This document shows, piece after piece, positions 8,922 through 17,909 of a stretch of 64,000 bases of DNA. The translations under genes were made by a program, and so were the position numbers. Every line of letters starts with the position of its first letter. Within the stretch, counting starts at the first letter, position 1. The stretch comes from Streptomyces sp. CB01249. Lineage in GTDB: Bacteria; Actinomycetota; Actinomycetes; Streptomycetales; Streptomycetaceae. Location: NCBI RefSeq assembly GCF_001905735.1, contig NZ_LISW01000004.1, positions 310,001 to 374,000 on the forward strand. Reading direction: 5' to 3'. A model generated the notes under the pieces. It saw nothing but the letters and a program-made list of their open reading frames with translations, had not been told where the DNA came from and did no database searches.

Positions 8922-8959
8922 GGCCGCCGCCCCCGGAATCGGATCCGGGGGCGGCGGCC
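8922..8959 (-). terminator. Terminator of the acyl-CoA dehydrogenase gene
   Basis: Perfect 16-bp stem GGCCGCCGCCCCCGGA / TCCGGGGGCGGCGGCC around a 6-nt loop, 22 nt after the stop at 8981 on the minus strand. Confidence 0.82.
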
Positions 8960-8980
8960 GGCAGAGGTGCGGGACGGCTC

Positions 8981-10807
8981 CTAGAAGGCGGCCTCGTCCA
9001 GCTCCATCAGGGAGTTGTCGACGGCCTCGGCGAGCGCACGCTCGGCGCCGACGCCCGGGAGGACGTTCGCGGCGAAGAACTTCGCGGCGGCGATCTTGCC
9101 CTGGTAGAAGGGGACGTCCTTCGCGGAGGCGGTCGGCAGCTTCTCGGCGGCCACGGCCGCACCCTTGAGGAGCAGGTAGCCGACGACGACGTCGCCGGAG
9201 GCCAGCAGCAGGCGGGTGGTGTTGAGGCCCACCTTGTAGATGTTCTTCACGTCCTCGCCGGTCGCGGTGAGGTCGGTGATCATCGTGCCGACGATCGCCT
9301 CCAGGTCCACCGCGGCCTTCGCGAGGCTGTCCAGCGCACCGGACAGCTCCTCGTGGTCCTGGGCGCCAGCGAGGAACTTCTTGATCTCCTCGGAGAGCGC
9401 GTTGAGCGAGGCACCCTGGTCGCGGACGATCTTCCGGAAGAAGAAGTCCTGGCCCTGGATGGCCGTGGTGCCCTCGTACAGGGTGTCGATCTTGGCGTCG
9501 CGGATGTACTGCTCGACCGGGTACTCCTGGAGGTACCCGGAGCCGCCGAACGTCTGGAGCGACTGCGCCAGCTGCTCGTACGACTTCTCGGAGCCGTAGC
9601 CCTTGACGATCGGGAGGAGCAGGTCGTTGAGGCCGTGCAGCGCCTTGGCGTCCTCGCCCGCGGCCTCCTTCTCCTGGATCGCGTCCTGGACGGAGGCGGT
9701 GTAGAGGACGAGGGCGCGCATGCCCTCCGCGTACGCCTTCTGCGTCATCAGCGAGCGGCGCACGTCGGGGTGGTGCGTGATGGTGACCTTCGGCGCGGCC
9801 TTGTCCATGAACTGCGACAGGTCGGTGCCCTGGACGCGCTCCTTGGCGTACTCCAGCGCGTTCAGGTAGCCGGTGGAGAGCGTGGCGATGGCCTTCGTGC
9901 CGACCATCATGCGGGCGAACTCGATGATGCGGAACATCTGGCGGATGCCGTCGTGCTTGTCGCCGATGAGCCAGCCCTTGGCGGGGTGGCGGTCGCCGAA
10001 CGTCATCTCGCAGGTGTTGGACGCCTTGAGGCCCATCTTGTGCTCGACGTTCGTCGCGTAGACGCCGTTGCGCTCGCCCAGCTCGCCGGTGGTCCAGTCG
10101 AAGTGGTACTTCGGGACCAGGAAGAGGGAGAGGCCCTTGGTGCCCGGGCCCGCGCCCTCGGGGCGCGCCAGCACGTAGTGGAGGATGTTCTCCGACATGT
10201 CGTGCTCGCCCGAGGTGATGAAGCGCTTCACGCCCTCGATGTGCCAGGAGCCGTCCTCCTGCTCGACGGCCTTCGTGCGGCCCGCGCCGACGTCGGAGCC
10301 GGCGTCCGGCTCGGTCAGCACCATCGTCGAGCCCCACTGCTTCTCGACGGCGATCTCGGCGACCTTCTTCTGCGCCTCGTTGCCCTCCTCGAAGAGGATG
10401 CCGGCGAACGCCGGGCCCGAGGAGTACATCCAGACGGCCGGGTTCGAGCCGAGCAGCAGCTCCGCGTAGCCCCAGATCAGGGAGCGGGGCGAGGTGGTGC
10501 CGCCGATCTCCTCCGGCAGGCCCAGGCGCCAGTACTCGGAGTCCATGAACGCCTGGTACGACTTCTTGAACGTGTCGGGGACCGGCGCCGTGTTGGTCTC
10601 CGGGTCGAAGACCGGCGGGTTGCGGTCGGCGTTCGCGTAGGAGTCGGCGAGCTCGTTCTCGGCGAGGCGGGCGACCTCCTCGAGGATGCTCTTCGCGGTG
10701 TCGACGTCCATCTCCGCGAACGGTCCGGTGCCGTACAGCTTGTCGCGCCCGAGGACCTCGAAGAGGTTGAACTCGATGTCGCGGAGATTCGACTTGTAGT
10801 GCCCCAT
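8981..10807 (-). CDS. Acyl-CoA dehydrogenase (FadE-type, ~600-aa class)
   Basis: 608 aa, longer than classical ~380-aa enzymes, as in the mycobacterial FadE5-like and FadE-large group with an extra N-terminal segment and a C-terminal domain. Flavin/substrate motifs are present: VLTEPDAGSDVGAGRTKA, the substrate-domain WHIEGVKRFITSGEHDM, and the catalytic-base motif DTLYEGTTAIQGQD. The YEGT glutamate corresponds to the general base of medium-chain enzymes. It catalyses FAD-dependent alpha,beta-desaturation of acyl-CoA in beta-oxidation and passes electrons to ETF. Single-gene unit, divergent from the SseB-like gene at 10956. Confidence 0.93.
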   Translation of the reverse strand: MGHYKSNLRDIEFNLFEVLGRDKLYGTGPFAEMDVDTAKSILEEVARLAENELADSYANADRNPPVFDPETNTAPVPDTFKKSYQAFMDSEYWRLGLPEEIGGTTSPRSLIWGYAELLLGSNPAVWMYSSGPAFAGILFEEGNEAQKKVAEIAVEKQWGSTMVLTEPDAGSDVGAGRTKAVEQEDGSWHIEGVKRFITSGEHDMSENILHYVLARPEGAGPGTKGLSLFLVPKYHFDWTTGELGERNGVYATNVEHKMGLKASNTCEMTFGDRHPAKGWLIGDKHDGIRQMFRIIEFARMMVGTKAIATLSTGYLNALEYAKERVQGTDLSQFMDKAAPKVTITHHPDVRRSLMTQKAYAEGMRALVLYTASVQDAIQEKEAAGEDAKALHGLNDLLLPIVKGYGSEKSYEQLAQSLQTFGGSGYLQEYPVEQYIRDAKIDTLYEGTTAIQGQDFFFRKIVRDQGASLNALSEEIKKFLAGAQDHEELSGALDSLAKAAVDLEAIVGTMITDLTATGEDVKNIYKVGLNTTRLLLASGDVVVGYLLLKGAAVAAEKLPTASAKDVPFYQGKIAAAKFFAANVLPGVGAERALAEAVDNSLMELDEAAF

Positions 10808-10955
10808 GGGAAGGCTCCGTAATCAATAGCAGTGGCGCGCAGCGCCCCGTGGAGGGGTGGCCCGGACCTATCAGGTGACCTCTACGATGATGCTACCCGT
10901 CAGTAATAAGACGCAACCCCCTGAGCCCCGGATGTGGCCGATTACTCTTTGTTCC

Positions 10956-11396
10956 ATGTACGGCTACGACCAGAACCAGGGCGCGCAGCAGCCGATGGGG
11001 GGCGGCTACGGCGAGCAGCCGCTGTACCCCGAACCCTCGCCGCCGTCGCTGGGTGACGCGGTACGGGCCTTCACGACCGGCTCGCTGGCCGCCGAGGACT
11101 TCCAGCAGGTCTTCGCGACCTCGAAGGTCTACTGCCCGCGCGGCGACAACCCGGGCTTCCTCGCGCTGCACAACACCCAGCAGCCGGTGATCCCGATGTT
11201 CACCACGCTCAAGGAGCTGCGGCGGTACGCGGGCAAGGACTCCAAGTACTTCGTGATCACCGGCGCCGAGGTGATCGACCTGCTGCCCACCGGCTACGGC
11301 TTCGTCCTGGACATGGAGGGTGAGCACCGGATGGTCTTCGACGCCAAGGCTGTCGAACAGATGGTCGATTTCGCGATGCGCCGCATGTACGGCTGA
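10956..11396 (+). CDS. SseB-like protein
   Basis: 146 aa. A Gln/Gly/Pro-rich N-terminus (MYGYDQNQGAQQPMGGGYGE) is followed by an SseB-type domain. Recognisable pieces are DFQQVFATSKVYCPRG, GFLALHNTQQPVIPMFTT, ELRRYAGKD, VITGAEVIDLLPTGYGFVLDMEGEH and a C-terminal amphipathic helix. SseB-fold proteins are small cytoplasmic proteins of poorly defined role, originally named from enhanced serine sensitivity. The ATG at 10956 gives the conserved MYGY start; upstream in-frame codons run into the divergent promoter region. A very stable hairpin follows at once. Confidence 0.82.
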   Translation: MYGYDQNQGAQQPMGGGYGEQPLYPEPSPPSLGDAVRAFTTGSLAAEDFQQVFATSKVYCPRGDNPGFLALHNTQQPVIPMFTTLKELRRYAGKDSKYFVITGAEVIDLLPTGYGFVLDMEGEHRMVFDAKAVEQMVDFAMRRMYG

Positions 11397-11413
11397 TCCG
11401 CCGCCCGAGGCTT

Positions 11414-11455
11414 CCGGAAGGGGCCCGTACCGCTCTCGGTACGGGCCCCTTCCGG
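11414..11455 (+). terminator. Terminator after the SseB-like gene
   Basis: Perfect 18-bp inverted repeat CCGGAAGGGGCCCGTACC / GGTACGGGCCCCTTCCGG with a 6-nt loop, 18 nt after the stop codon. It is among the strongest hairpins in the window. Confidence 0.85.
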
Positions 11456-11505
11456 CTGTCCGGGGGCGCGCGGGAATGCGGGGCGCCTTGCGGGATGTTC
11501 ACCAT

Positions 11506-11518
11506 TCAACTAAATTGA
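11506..11518. promoter_or_regulatory. Candidate operator upstream of the pirin gene
   Basis: TCAACTAAATTGA, an inverted repeat TCAA-N5-TTGA inside a short AT-rich patch 30 nt before the pirin start. Such dyads are typical of MarR/HxlR-type operators. No regulator gene is adjacent, so the assignment is tentative. Confidence 0.35.
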
Positions 11519-11548
11519 TGGCGGTACCGTCCCCCGGAGGTGGCTCCC

Positions 11549-12505
11549 ATGCCCGCAGTGACCGTCGAGAATCCGCTGACCCTGCCCAAGGTGGCCGCTT
11601 CCGGCGACGCCGCGGCCCGTCCCGTGCTCGCCGTGACCACGGCGCCGAGCGGCTTCGAGGGTGAGGGCTTCCCGGTCCGCCGCGCCTTCGCGGGGATCAA
11701 CTACAAGTACCTCGACCCGTTCATCATGATGGACCAGATGGGTGAGGTGGAGTACGCGGCGGGCGAGCCGAAGGGCACGCCCTGGCACCCGCACCGCGGC
11801 TTCGAGACCGTGACCTACCTGATCGACGGCAGCTTCATCCACCAGGACTCCAACGGTGGCGGCGGCACCATCGGCAACGGCGACACCCAGTGGATGACCG
11901 CCGGGTCCGGGCTCCTCCACATCGAGGCGCCGCCGGAGTCCCTGGTCATGACCGGCGGCCTCTTCCACGGCCTCCAGCTCTGGGTGAACCTGCCGAAGGC
12001 CGACAAGATGATGGCCCCGCGCTACCAGGACATCCGCGGCGGCCAGGTCCAGCTGCTCGCATCCCCGGACGGCGGCGCGCTGCTCCGCGTGATCGCCGGT
12101 GAGCTGGACGGCCACGAGGGCCCCGGCATCACGCACACCCCGATCACGATGATCCACGCCACCGTGCGCCCCGGCGCCGAGGTGACGCTGCCCTGGCGCG
12201 AGGACTTCAACGGCCTCGCGTACGTGCTCGCCGGGCGCGGCACCGCCGGTGCGGAGCGCCGCCCGGTCCACATGGGCCAGACCGCCGTCTTCGGCGCCGG
12301 CTCCTCGCTGACCGTGCGCGCGGACGAGAAGCAGGACGGGAACACCCCGGACCTGGAGGTCGTCCTGCTCGGCGGCCGCCCCATCCGCGAGCCGATGGCG
12401 CACTACGGCCCGTTCGTGATGAACAGCCAGGCCGAACTGAAGCAGGCCTTCGAGGACTTCCAGGCCGGCCGCCTCGGCACCGTGCCCGCCGTCCACGGCA
12501 TGTGA
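11549..12505 (+). CDS. Pirin-family protein (cupin)
   Basis: 318 aa. It is a two-cupin pirin. The metal-binding set of the N-terminal cupin is intact: H80 and H82 in WHPHRGFETV, H124 and E126 in GSGLLHIEAP. A second cupin follows (residues ~185-300, THTPITMIHATVRPGAEV). Pirins bind Fe or another metal; bacterial members include quercetinases and redox-linked regulators of central metabolism, and the role here cannot be specified. Start: GGAGG at 11536-11540 lies 8 nt before the ATG at 11549. A small inverted repeat upstream may be its operator. Confidence 0.9.
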   Translation: MPAVTVENPLTLPKVAASGDAAARPVLAVTTAPSGFEGEGFPVRRAFAGINYKYLDPFIMMDQMGEVEYAAGEPKGTPWHPHRGFETVTYLIDGSFIHQDSNGGGGTIGNGDTQWMTAGSGLLHIEAPPESLVMTGGLFHGLQLWVNLPKADKMMAPRYQDIRGGQVQLLASPDGGALLRVIAGELDGHEGPGITHTPITMIHATVRPGAEVTLPWREDFNGLAYVLAGRGTAGAERRPVHMGQTAVFGAGSSLTVRADEKQDGNTPDLEVVLLGGRPIREPMAHYGPFVMNSQAELKQAFEDFQAGRLGTVPAVHGM

Positions 12506-12601
12506 GCCGCGCTCCCGCCCCCACCGCCCGCGTGTGACGCCCCGTCACTCGTACGGCGGCGCGGGCGGGACACCGCTGCCGGGCCGTGATCGGCTGGCAG
12601 G

Positions 12602-13663
12602 GTGCAGACCCCGAAGCCACTCCTGCCCGAGGGCGCCCGGCGGACCGCCGCCTGGTGCGGTGTCGTCCTGCTGGTCACCGGTGTCGCCGCCGTCGCCGTC
12701 TGGCTGTGCATCATCTTCAAGACCGCCGTCACCCCCGTGCTGCTCGCCCTGCTCGGTACGGCGCTGCTCGGCCCCGTCCACCGCCGGATGACCACCCACG
12801 GGGTGAACCGCTCGCTGGCCGCCGCGGTCACCTGCGCGGTGCTGATCGCCGTGGTCGGCGGCGCCGGCTACATCGTCGTCGCCGCGCTGGTCGAGACCGG
12901 CGACCAGATCGTGCAGTCGCTGAAGGACGCCGGGCAGTGGGTCGTCGACCACTTCCAGGTGGCGGACGACCTCGACGTGAACGACCTGGAGGCCAGTGGC
13001 CGCAAGCTGGTCGAGAAGTTCGGCGCGACCGCCGCGGGCGGGCTCCTCACCGGGATCAGCGTCGTCGGCTCCCTCATTGCGACGGCCGTCCTGGCGCTGC
13101 TGCTGACCTTCTTCTTCCTGCGCGACGCGGACCGGGCCCCGGGCCTCGCCCACAGCATCGCCCCGCGCGGCACCGGCGACATGGTCGAGGCGATGGGCCG
13201 GCGGGCCTTCGAGGCCGTCCAGGGCTTCATGCGCGGGACGACGCTCATCGCCCTGATCGACGCCGTCTGCATCACGGTCGGGCTGCTGATCCTGCGGGTG
13301 CCGGGCGCGGTGGGGCTCGGCGCGCTGGTGCTGGTCGGCGCCTACATCCCGTATCTCGGGGCGTTCATCTCGGGGGCCGTCGCCGTGCTGGTGGCCCTCG
13401 CGGACCGGGGGTTCGCGATCGCGCTCTGGGCGCTCGGGGTGGTCCTCGCCGTCCAGGTGCTGGAGGGCCACATCCTTCAGCCGATGATCCAGAGCCGTAC
13501 GGTCCAGATGCACCCCGCGATGATCCTCATCGCCCTGACGGCGGGCGCGAGCGTCGCGGGCATCCTCGGGATGCTGCTCGCGGTCCCGCTCTGCGCGGCG
13601 GCCTTCGGCATCATCGGCGAACTCCGCAAGGGCGGGCGGATTGCGCCGGAGGAGGGCTCCTAG
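12602..13663 (+). CDS. AI-2E/PerM-family membrane transporter
   Basis: 353 aa with a GTG start. Two N-terminal helices (WCGVVLLVTGVAAVAVWLCI and the following segment) lead to a soluble loop (~95-150). Further transmembrane helices follow, including the family hallmark PGAVGLGALVLVGAYIPYLG and a C-terminal EGHILQPMIQSRTVQMHP motif. The family was named for putative autoinducer-2 export; characterised relatives also act in Na+(Li+)/H+ exchange, so the substrate is open. Its TAG stop overlaps the stop of the convergent phosphatase by 4 bp. Confidence 0.88.
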   Translation: MQTPKPLLPEGARRTAAWCGVVLLVTGVAAVAVWLCIIFKTAVTPVLLALLGTALLGPVHRRMTTHGVNRSLAAAVTCAVLIAVVGGAGYIVVAALVETGDQIVQSLKDAGQWVVDHFQVADDLDVNDLEASGRKLVEKFGATAAGGLLTGISVVGSLIATAVLALLLTFFFLRDADRAPGLAHSIAPRGTGDMVEAMGRRAFEAVQGFMRGTTLIALIDAVCITVGLLILRVPGAVGLGALVLVGAYIPYLGAFISGAVAVLVALADRGFAIALWALGVVLAVQVLEGHILQPMIQSRTVQMHPAMILIALTAGASVAGILGMLLAVPLCAAAFGIIGELRKGGRIAPEEGS

Positions 13664-15774
13664 TCCAGGTCCAGGTCAGGGAAGGCCGGTTCCGGGTGCT
13701 CGGCCTCGTTCAGCTCGAACCAGATCGACTTGCCCGCCCCCCGCGGATCGACGCCCCACTTGTGCGCGAGCATCTCCATCAGCACCAGGCCACGGCCGCT
13801 GGACGCCATCTCGCCGGGCCGCCGCTTGTGCGGCAGTTCGTCGCTGCCGTCGGACACGTCCACCCGCAGACACCGTTCCCCCGGCGACCCGGTCGCCTGG
13901 GCGACCATCAGCGCGTCCCCGTCCGTGTGCACCAGCACGTTCGTGGCGACCTCGGAGAGCAGCAGCACCGCCGCGTCGACCTGATCGGGGTCCGCCCAGT
14001 CGTGCAGCAGCTCCCGCAGCAGCTGCCGGGCCGTCGAGATCCGCTCCGGTTCGGCCTGGGCGATGGACAGCGCGGTCCGCCGGGGCGCGGGCGGGGACGT
14101 GACGGAGCCCTCGCGCCGCAGCAGCAGCACCGCCACGTCGTCCTCGCGCCGGTCCACGAGCGGCCCGGTCGTGTAGTGCGAGCCCGGCCCGTGCACCGCC
14201 TGCACCAGCGCGTCCGCCAGCTTCTCCAGATCGCCGGTGTGCCGTTCCAGGATCGGCCGGAGCCGGACCCAGCCGGTGGCGAGGTCGTGGCCGCCCGTCT
14301 CGATCAGCCCGTCCGTGCAGAGCATGATCGTTTCCCCGGCCTGCAGCACGACCCGGGTCGTCGGATAGTCCGTGTCCGCTTCGATGCCCAGCGGCAGCCC
14401 TCCCTCGGTCTGCCGGATGACCGCGGTGCCGTCGGCGGTCATCACCACCGGGTCCGGGTGGCCGGCCCGCGCGATGTCCAGCACGCCGGTCTCCGGGTCG
14501 GCCTCCGCGTACAGGCAGGTCGCGAAGCGCGCGGCCGTGGAGTCGTCGTCCTCGCCGGGGTCGTTGAGGCCGGAGAGGAAGCGCGAGGCGCGCGCCAGCA
14601 CCGCGTCCGGGCGGTGCCCCTCGGAGGCGTACGCGCGCAGAGCGATCCGGAGCTGGCCCATGAGGCCCGCAGCCCGCACGTCATGGCCCTGGACGTCGCC
14701 GATAACGAGGGCGATGCGGCCGCTGGGCAGCGGGATCAGGTCGTACCAGTCGCCGCCGACCTGGAGGCCGCCGCCCGTCGGCACGTAGCGCGCCGCCACG
14801 GTCATCCCCGGGATGTCCGGGCCGAGCGAGGGCATCATCGTGCGCTGGAGGCCCAGCGACAGCTCCCGCTCGGTGTCGGCGGCGCCCGCCCGGTCCAGCG
14901 CCTGGGCGAGCATCCGGGCCACGGTCGTCAGCACCGACCGCTCGTCCGGCGAGAAGGCCACCGGGTGCCGGAAGCCGGCCATCCAGGTCCCCATCGTGCG
15001 CCCGGACACGATCAGCGGCAGAAAGGCCCAGGAGCGGCGCCCGAACCGCCGGGCCATCGGCCAGGTGGCGGGGTAGCGGGCCCGGTAGTCCTCCGGCGTC
15101 GGCAGATAGATCGCCCGGCCGGTCCGCACGACCTCCGCGGCCGGGTAGTCCGTGTCCAGCGGCATGTTGGTGAAGGGCCCCTCGTCGCTGAGGGAGTGCC
15201 CGTGCTGCCCGACGACCGTCAGCCGCTCGCCCTCGACGCCGAAGACCGCCAGGCCGTCCGGCGAGAACCCGGGCATGGAGAGCGAGTAGGCGACCCGCAG
15301 CACCTCCGTGGTCGACCCGGCCTCCGCCAGGGCCCGCCCCGCGTCCAGCAGGAACGCCTCGCGGGAGCGCCGCCAGTCGCCGGTGATCGCGGTGTGCGTC
15401 CCGACGGCGCCCGGCGGGGGCTCGGCGACCTCCTGGAGCGTGCCGACGAGCACGTAGTCCCGGCGGCACTCACCGGCCGGGACCGGCTTGGAGCGGCTGC
15501 GCACGGTGCGCAGGACCCGGCCGCTGCCGTCCACGATGCGCAGCCGGGCCTCGGCCAGGGTGCCCTCGGCCACGGCAAGGCTGACCACCCCGGCGATCTC
15601 GTTCCAGTCGACGGGGTGGAAGCGGGAGCGGACCTCCGATTCTCGGAAGACGCCGGGCTCGGCGGGCAGCTCAAGGAGTCGGGCGGCCTCCGCGTCGAGC
15701 GTGACCGTCCCGGCTCCGTTGTCCCAGCGCCACAGCCCGGTCGCGGTCGCGGCCAGCACATCCTCGGTGCGCAT
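13660..15774 (-). CDS. PAS/GAF/PP2C (SpoIIE-like) phosphatase with C-terminal ATPase domain
   Basis: 704 aa. The order read from sequence is a PAS-like N-terminus (~1-105), a GAF domain (~145-305), a SpoIIE/RsbU-type PP2C domain (~325-545) and an anti-sigma-type HATPase_c domain (~565-695). PP2C metal motifs are visible in GGDWYDLIPL, VIGDVQGHDVRAAGLM and MLCTDGLIETGG. In the ATPase domain, LLLSEVATNVLVHT and SSGRGLVLMEML are seen. Such proteins act in Streptomyces partner-switching networks controlling sigma factors, joining kinase-like and phosphatase activities. No anti-sigma antagonist or sigma gene is adjacent. It converges on the AI-2E gene and diverges from aspS. Confidence 0.92.
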   Translation of the reverse strand: MRTEDVLAATATGLWRWDNGAGTVTLDAEAARLLELPAEPGVFRESEVRSRFHPVDWNEIAGVVSLAVAEGTLAEARLRIVDGSGRVLRTVRSRSKPVPAGECRRDYVLVGTLQEVAEPPPGAVGTHTAITGDWRRSREAFLLDAGRALAEAGSTTEVLRVAYSLSMPGFSPDGLAVFGVEGERLTVVGQHGHSLSDEGPFTNMPLDTDYPAAEVVRTGRAIYLPTPEDYRARYPATWPMARRFGRRSWAFLPLIVSGRTMGTWMAGFRHPVAFSPDERSVLTTVARMLAQALDRAGAADTERELSLGLQRTMMPSLGPDIPGMTVAARYVPTGGGLQVGGDWYDLIPLPSGRIALVIGDVQGHDVRAAGLMGQLRIALRAYASEGHRPDAVLARASRFLSGLNDPGEDDDSTAARFATCLYAEADPETGVLDIARAGHPDPVVMTADGTAVIRQTEGGLPLGIEADTDYPTTRVVLQAGETIMLCTDGLIETGGHDLATGWVRLRPILERHTGDLEKLADALVQAVHGPGSHYTTGPLVDRREDDVAVLLLRREGSVTSPPAPRRTALSIAQAEPERISTARQLLRELLHDWADPDQVDAAVLLLSEVATNVLVHTDGDALMVAQATGSPGERCLRVDVSDGSDELPHKRRPGEMASSGRGLVLMEMLAHKWGVDPRGAGKSIWFELNEAEHPEPAFPDLDLD

Positions 15775-15925
15775 TGCCCCACTTTAAACCGGCATGCGCG
15801 GCAAGGGCACGGGTGCGGTGCCCCGGACGATCTTGGTGCGGACAATGACAATGAAACGCTCCGGTCGCGGGCGGTAGCCTGGGAGGGCTGAATTTCCCCC
15901 AACCGCGAAGACTGGATGAACGACG

Positions 15926-17707
15926 ATGCATCGGTACAGGTCCCACACCTGCGGCGAGCTCCGCGCCTCTGACGTCGGCACCGACGTCCGGCTGAGCGGC
16001 TGGCTGCACAATCGCCGAGACCTGGGCGGCATCCTCTTCATCGATCTGCGCGACCACTACGGTCTCGTGCAGCTCGTCGCCCGCCCCGGCACGCCGGGCA
16101 ACGAGGCCCTGGCGAAGCTCACCAAGGAGACCGTCGTCCGGATCGACGGCAAGGTCTCCGCGCGCGGCACCGAGAACGTCAACCCGGACCTGCCGACCGG
16201 CGAGATCGAGATCGAGGTCTCCGAGGTCGAGGTGCTGGGCGAGGCCGGCCCGCTGCCCTTCACGATCAACGCCGAGGACGGCGTGAACGAGGAGCGGCGC
16301 CTGGAGTACCGCTTCCTGGACCTGCGCCGCGAGCGCATGCACCGCAACATCATGCTGCGCTCCGCCGTGATCGCCTCGATCCGCTCCAAGATGGTCGCCC
16401 TCGGCTTCAATGAGATGGCGACGCCGATCCTCACCGCGACCTCCCCCGAGGGCGCCCGTGACTTCGTCGTCCCGTCCCGGCTGAACCCCGGCAAGTTCTA
16501 CGCGCTGCCGCAGGCCCCGCAGCAGTTCAAGCAGCTGCTGATGATCTCGGGCTTCGACCGCTACTTCCAGATCGCGCCCTGCTTCCGCGACGAGGACGCC
16601 CGCGCCGACCGCTCGCCCGGCGAGTTCTACCAGCTCGACGTCGAGATGTCCTTCGTGGAGCAGGAGGACGTCTTCCGGCCGATCGAGAAGCTGATGACCG
16701 AGCTCTTCGAGGAGTTCGGCAACGGCCGCCACGTCACCTCGCCCTTCCCGCGCATTCCGTTCCGCGAGTCGATGCTGAAGTACGGCAACGACAAGCCGGA
16801 CCTGCGCGCCAAGCTGGAGCTGGTCGACATCTCCGACGTCTTCGCGGACTCGGAGTTCAAGGCGTTCGCCGGCAAGCACGTCCGCGCCCTTCCGGTGCCG
16901 GACACGGCGGGCCAGTCCCGTAAGTTCTTCGACGGCCTCGGCGACTACGCCGTGCAGCAGGGCGCCAAGGGTCTCGCCTGGGTCCGCGTCGGCGAGGACG
17001 GCACGCTGGCGGGACCGATCGCCAAGTTCCTCACCGAGAGCGACATCAAGACGCTCACCGAGCGCCTCTCGCTCGTTCCGGGTCACGCCGTCTTCTTCGG
17101 CGCGGGCGAGTTCGAAGAGGTCTCCAAGATCATGTCCGCCGTCCGAGTCGAGGCCGCCAAGCGGGCCGGCCACTTCGAGGAGGGCGTCTTCCGGTTCTGC
17201 TGGGTCGTCGACTTCCCGATGTACGAGAAGGACGAGGAGACGGGCAAGATCGACTTCTCGCACAACCCCTTCTCGATGCCCCAGGGCGGCCTGAAGGACC
17301 TGGAGGAGAAGGACCCGCTGGACATCCTCGCCTGGCAGTACGACATCGTCTGCAACGGCATCGAGCTGTCCTCCGGCGCCATCCGGAACCACGAACCCGA
17401 GCTGATGATCAAGGCATTCGAGATCGCCGGCTACGACCGCGAGACCGTGGAGCGCGAGTTCGCGGGCATGCTCAAGGCGTTCCGCCTCGGCGCCCCGCCG
17501 CACGGCGGCATCGCCCCGGGCGTCGACCGCATCGTGATGCTGCTCGCCGACGAGCCCAACATCCGCGAGACGATCGCCTTCCCGCTGAACGGCAACGCCC
17601 AGGACCTGATGATGGGCGCGCCCACCGTCCTGGAGGAGACCCGCCTCCGCGAGCTCAACATCCAGCTCCGCAAGCCGGCCGCACCGGCGAAGGACGCGCA
17701 GAAGTAG
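15926..17707 (+). CDS. aspS: Aspartyl-tRNA synthetase
   Basis: 593 aa class II synthetase that charges tRNA-Asp. It has an OB-fold anticodon-binding N-terminus (RLSGWLHNRRDLGGILFIDL), motif 2 (FRDEDARADRSPGEFYQLD), an inserted GAD-type domain and motif 3 (GIAPGVDRIVMLLADEPNIR). It carries the SPGEFYQLDVEMSF and DFSHNPFSMPQGG signatures. These differ from the ADRQPEFTQ and HHPFT forms of E. coli and Mycobacterium enzymes and resemble the alphaproteobacterial type. Whether it also charges tRNA-Asn cannot be decided here. It is followed by a parS and a strong terminator. Confidence 0.97.
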   Translation: MHRYRSHTCGELRASDVGTDVRLSGWLHNRRDLGGILFIDLRDHYGLVQLVARPGTPGNEALAKLTKETVVRIDGKVSARGTENVNPDLPTGEIEIEVSEVEVLGEAGPLPFTINAEDGVNEERRLEYRFLDLRRERMHRNIMLRSAVIASIRSKMVALGFNEMATPILTATSPEGARDFVVPSRLNPGKFYALPQAPQQFKQLLMISGFDRYFQIAPCFRDEDARADRSPGEFYQLDVEMSFVEQEDVFRPIEKLMTELFEEFGNGRHVTSPFPRIPFRESMLKYGNDKPDLRAKLELVDISDVFADSEFKAFAGKHVRALPVPDTAGQSRKFFDGLGDYAVQQGAKGLAWVRVGEDGTLAGPIAKFLTESDIKTLTERLSLVPGHAVFFGAGEFEEVSKIMSAVRVEAAKRAGHFEEGVFRFCWVVDFPMYEKDEETGKIDFSHNPFSMPQGGLKDLEEKDPLDILAWQYDIVCNGIELSSGAIRNHEPELMIKAFEIAGYDRETVEREFAGMLKAFRLGAPPHGGIAPGVDRIVMLLADEPNIRETIAFPLNGNAQDLMMGAPTVLEETRLRELNIQLRKPAAPAKDAQK

Positions 17708-17715
17708 TTCCACCT

Positions 17716-17729
17716 GTTTCACGTGAAAC
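17716..17729. promoter_or_regulatory. parS: parS centromere site 2
   Basis: Perfect GTTTCACGTGAAAC, 9 nt after the aspS stop and overlapping the left arm of the aspS terminator by 3 nt. Same consensus as the sites at 1839 and 38510. Confidence 0.92.
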
Positions 17730-17760
17730 AGCCCCCGGCCGCCACTGGCCGGGGGCTGTT
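17727..17760 (+). terminator. aspS terminator
   Basis: Perfect 14-bp stem AACAGCCCCCGGCC / GGCCGGGGGCTGTT with a 6-nt loop, directly abutting parS. Confidence 0.85.
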
Positions 17761-17909
17761 CGCGTGACGGGCCGCGGCCGGTTCCGAATAGGCACACGAA
17801 TCACCTGAACGGTTACGGCCGGATGGGCTCCGCCCCGGATTGGGCGGTGACGCGGGCGGCAATGACTGGCTGGGCCGACATCGGCGCATCCACTGCTGAG
17901 GAGCCCTCC

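Noticed and set aside
10860..10920. TTACTGACGGGTAG near the acyl-CoA dehydrogenase start as a FadR/KstR-type operator
   Set aside because: Only three symmetric bases per arm; too weak to call.
12586..15891. A 1,101-codon plus-strand frame across the AI-2E and PP2C genes
   Set aside because: It overlaps two well-supported genes in other frames and is low-complexity Arg/Gly/Pro; a codon-bias artefact.
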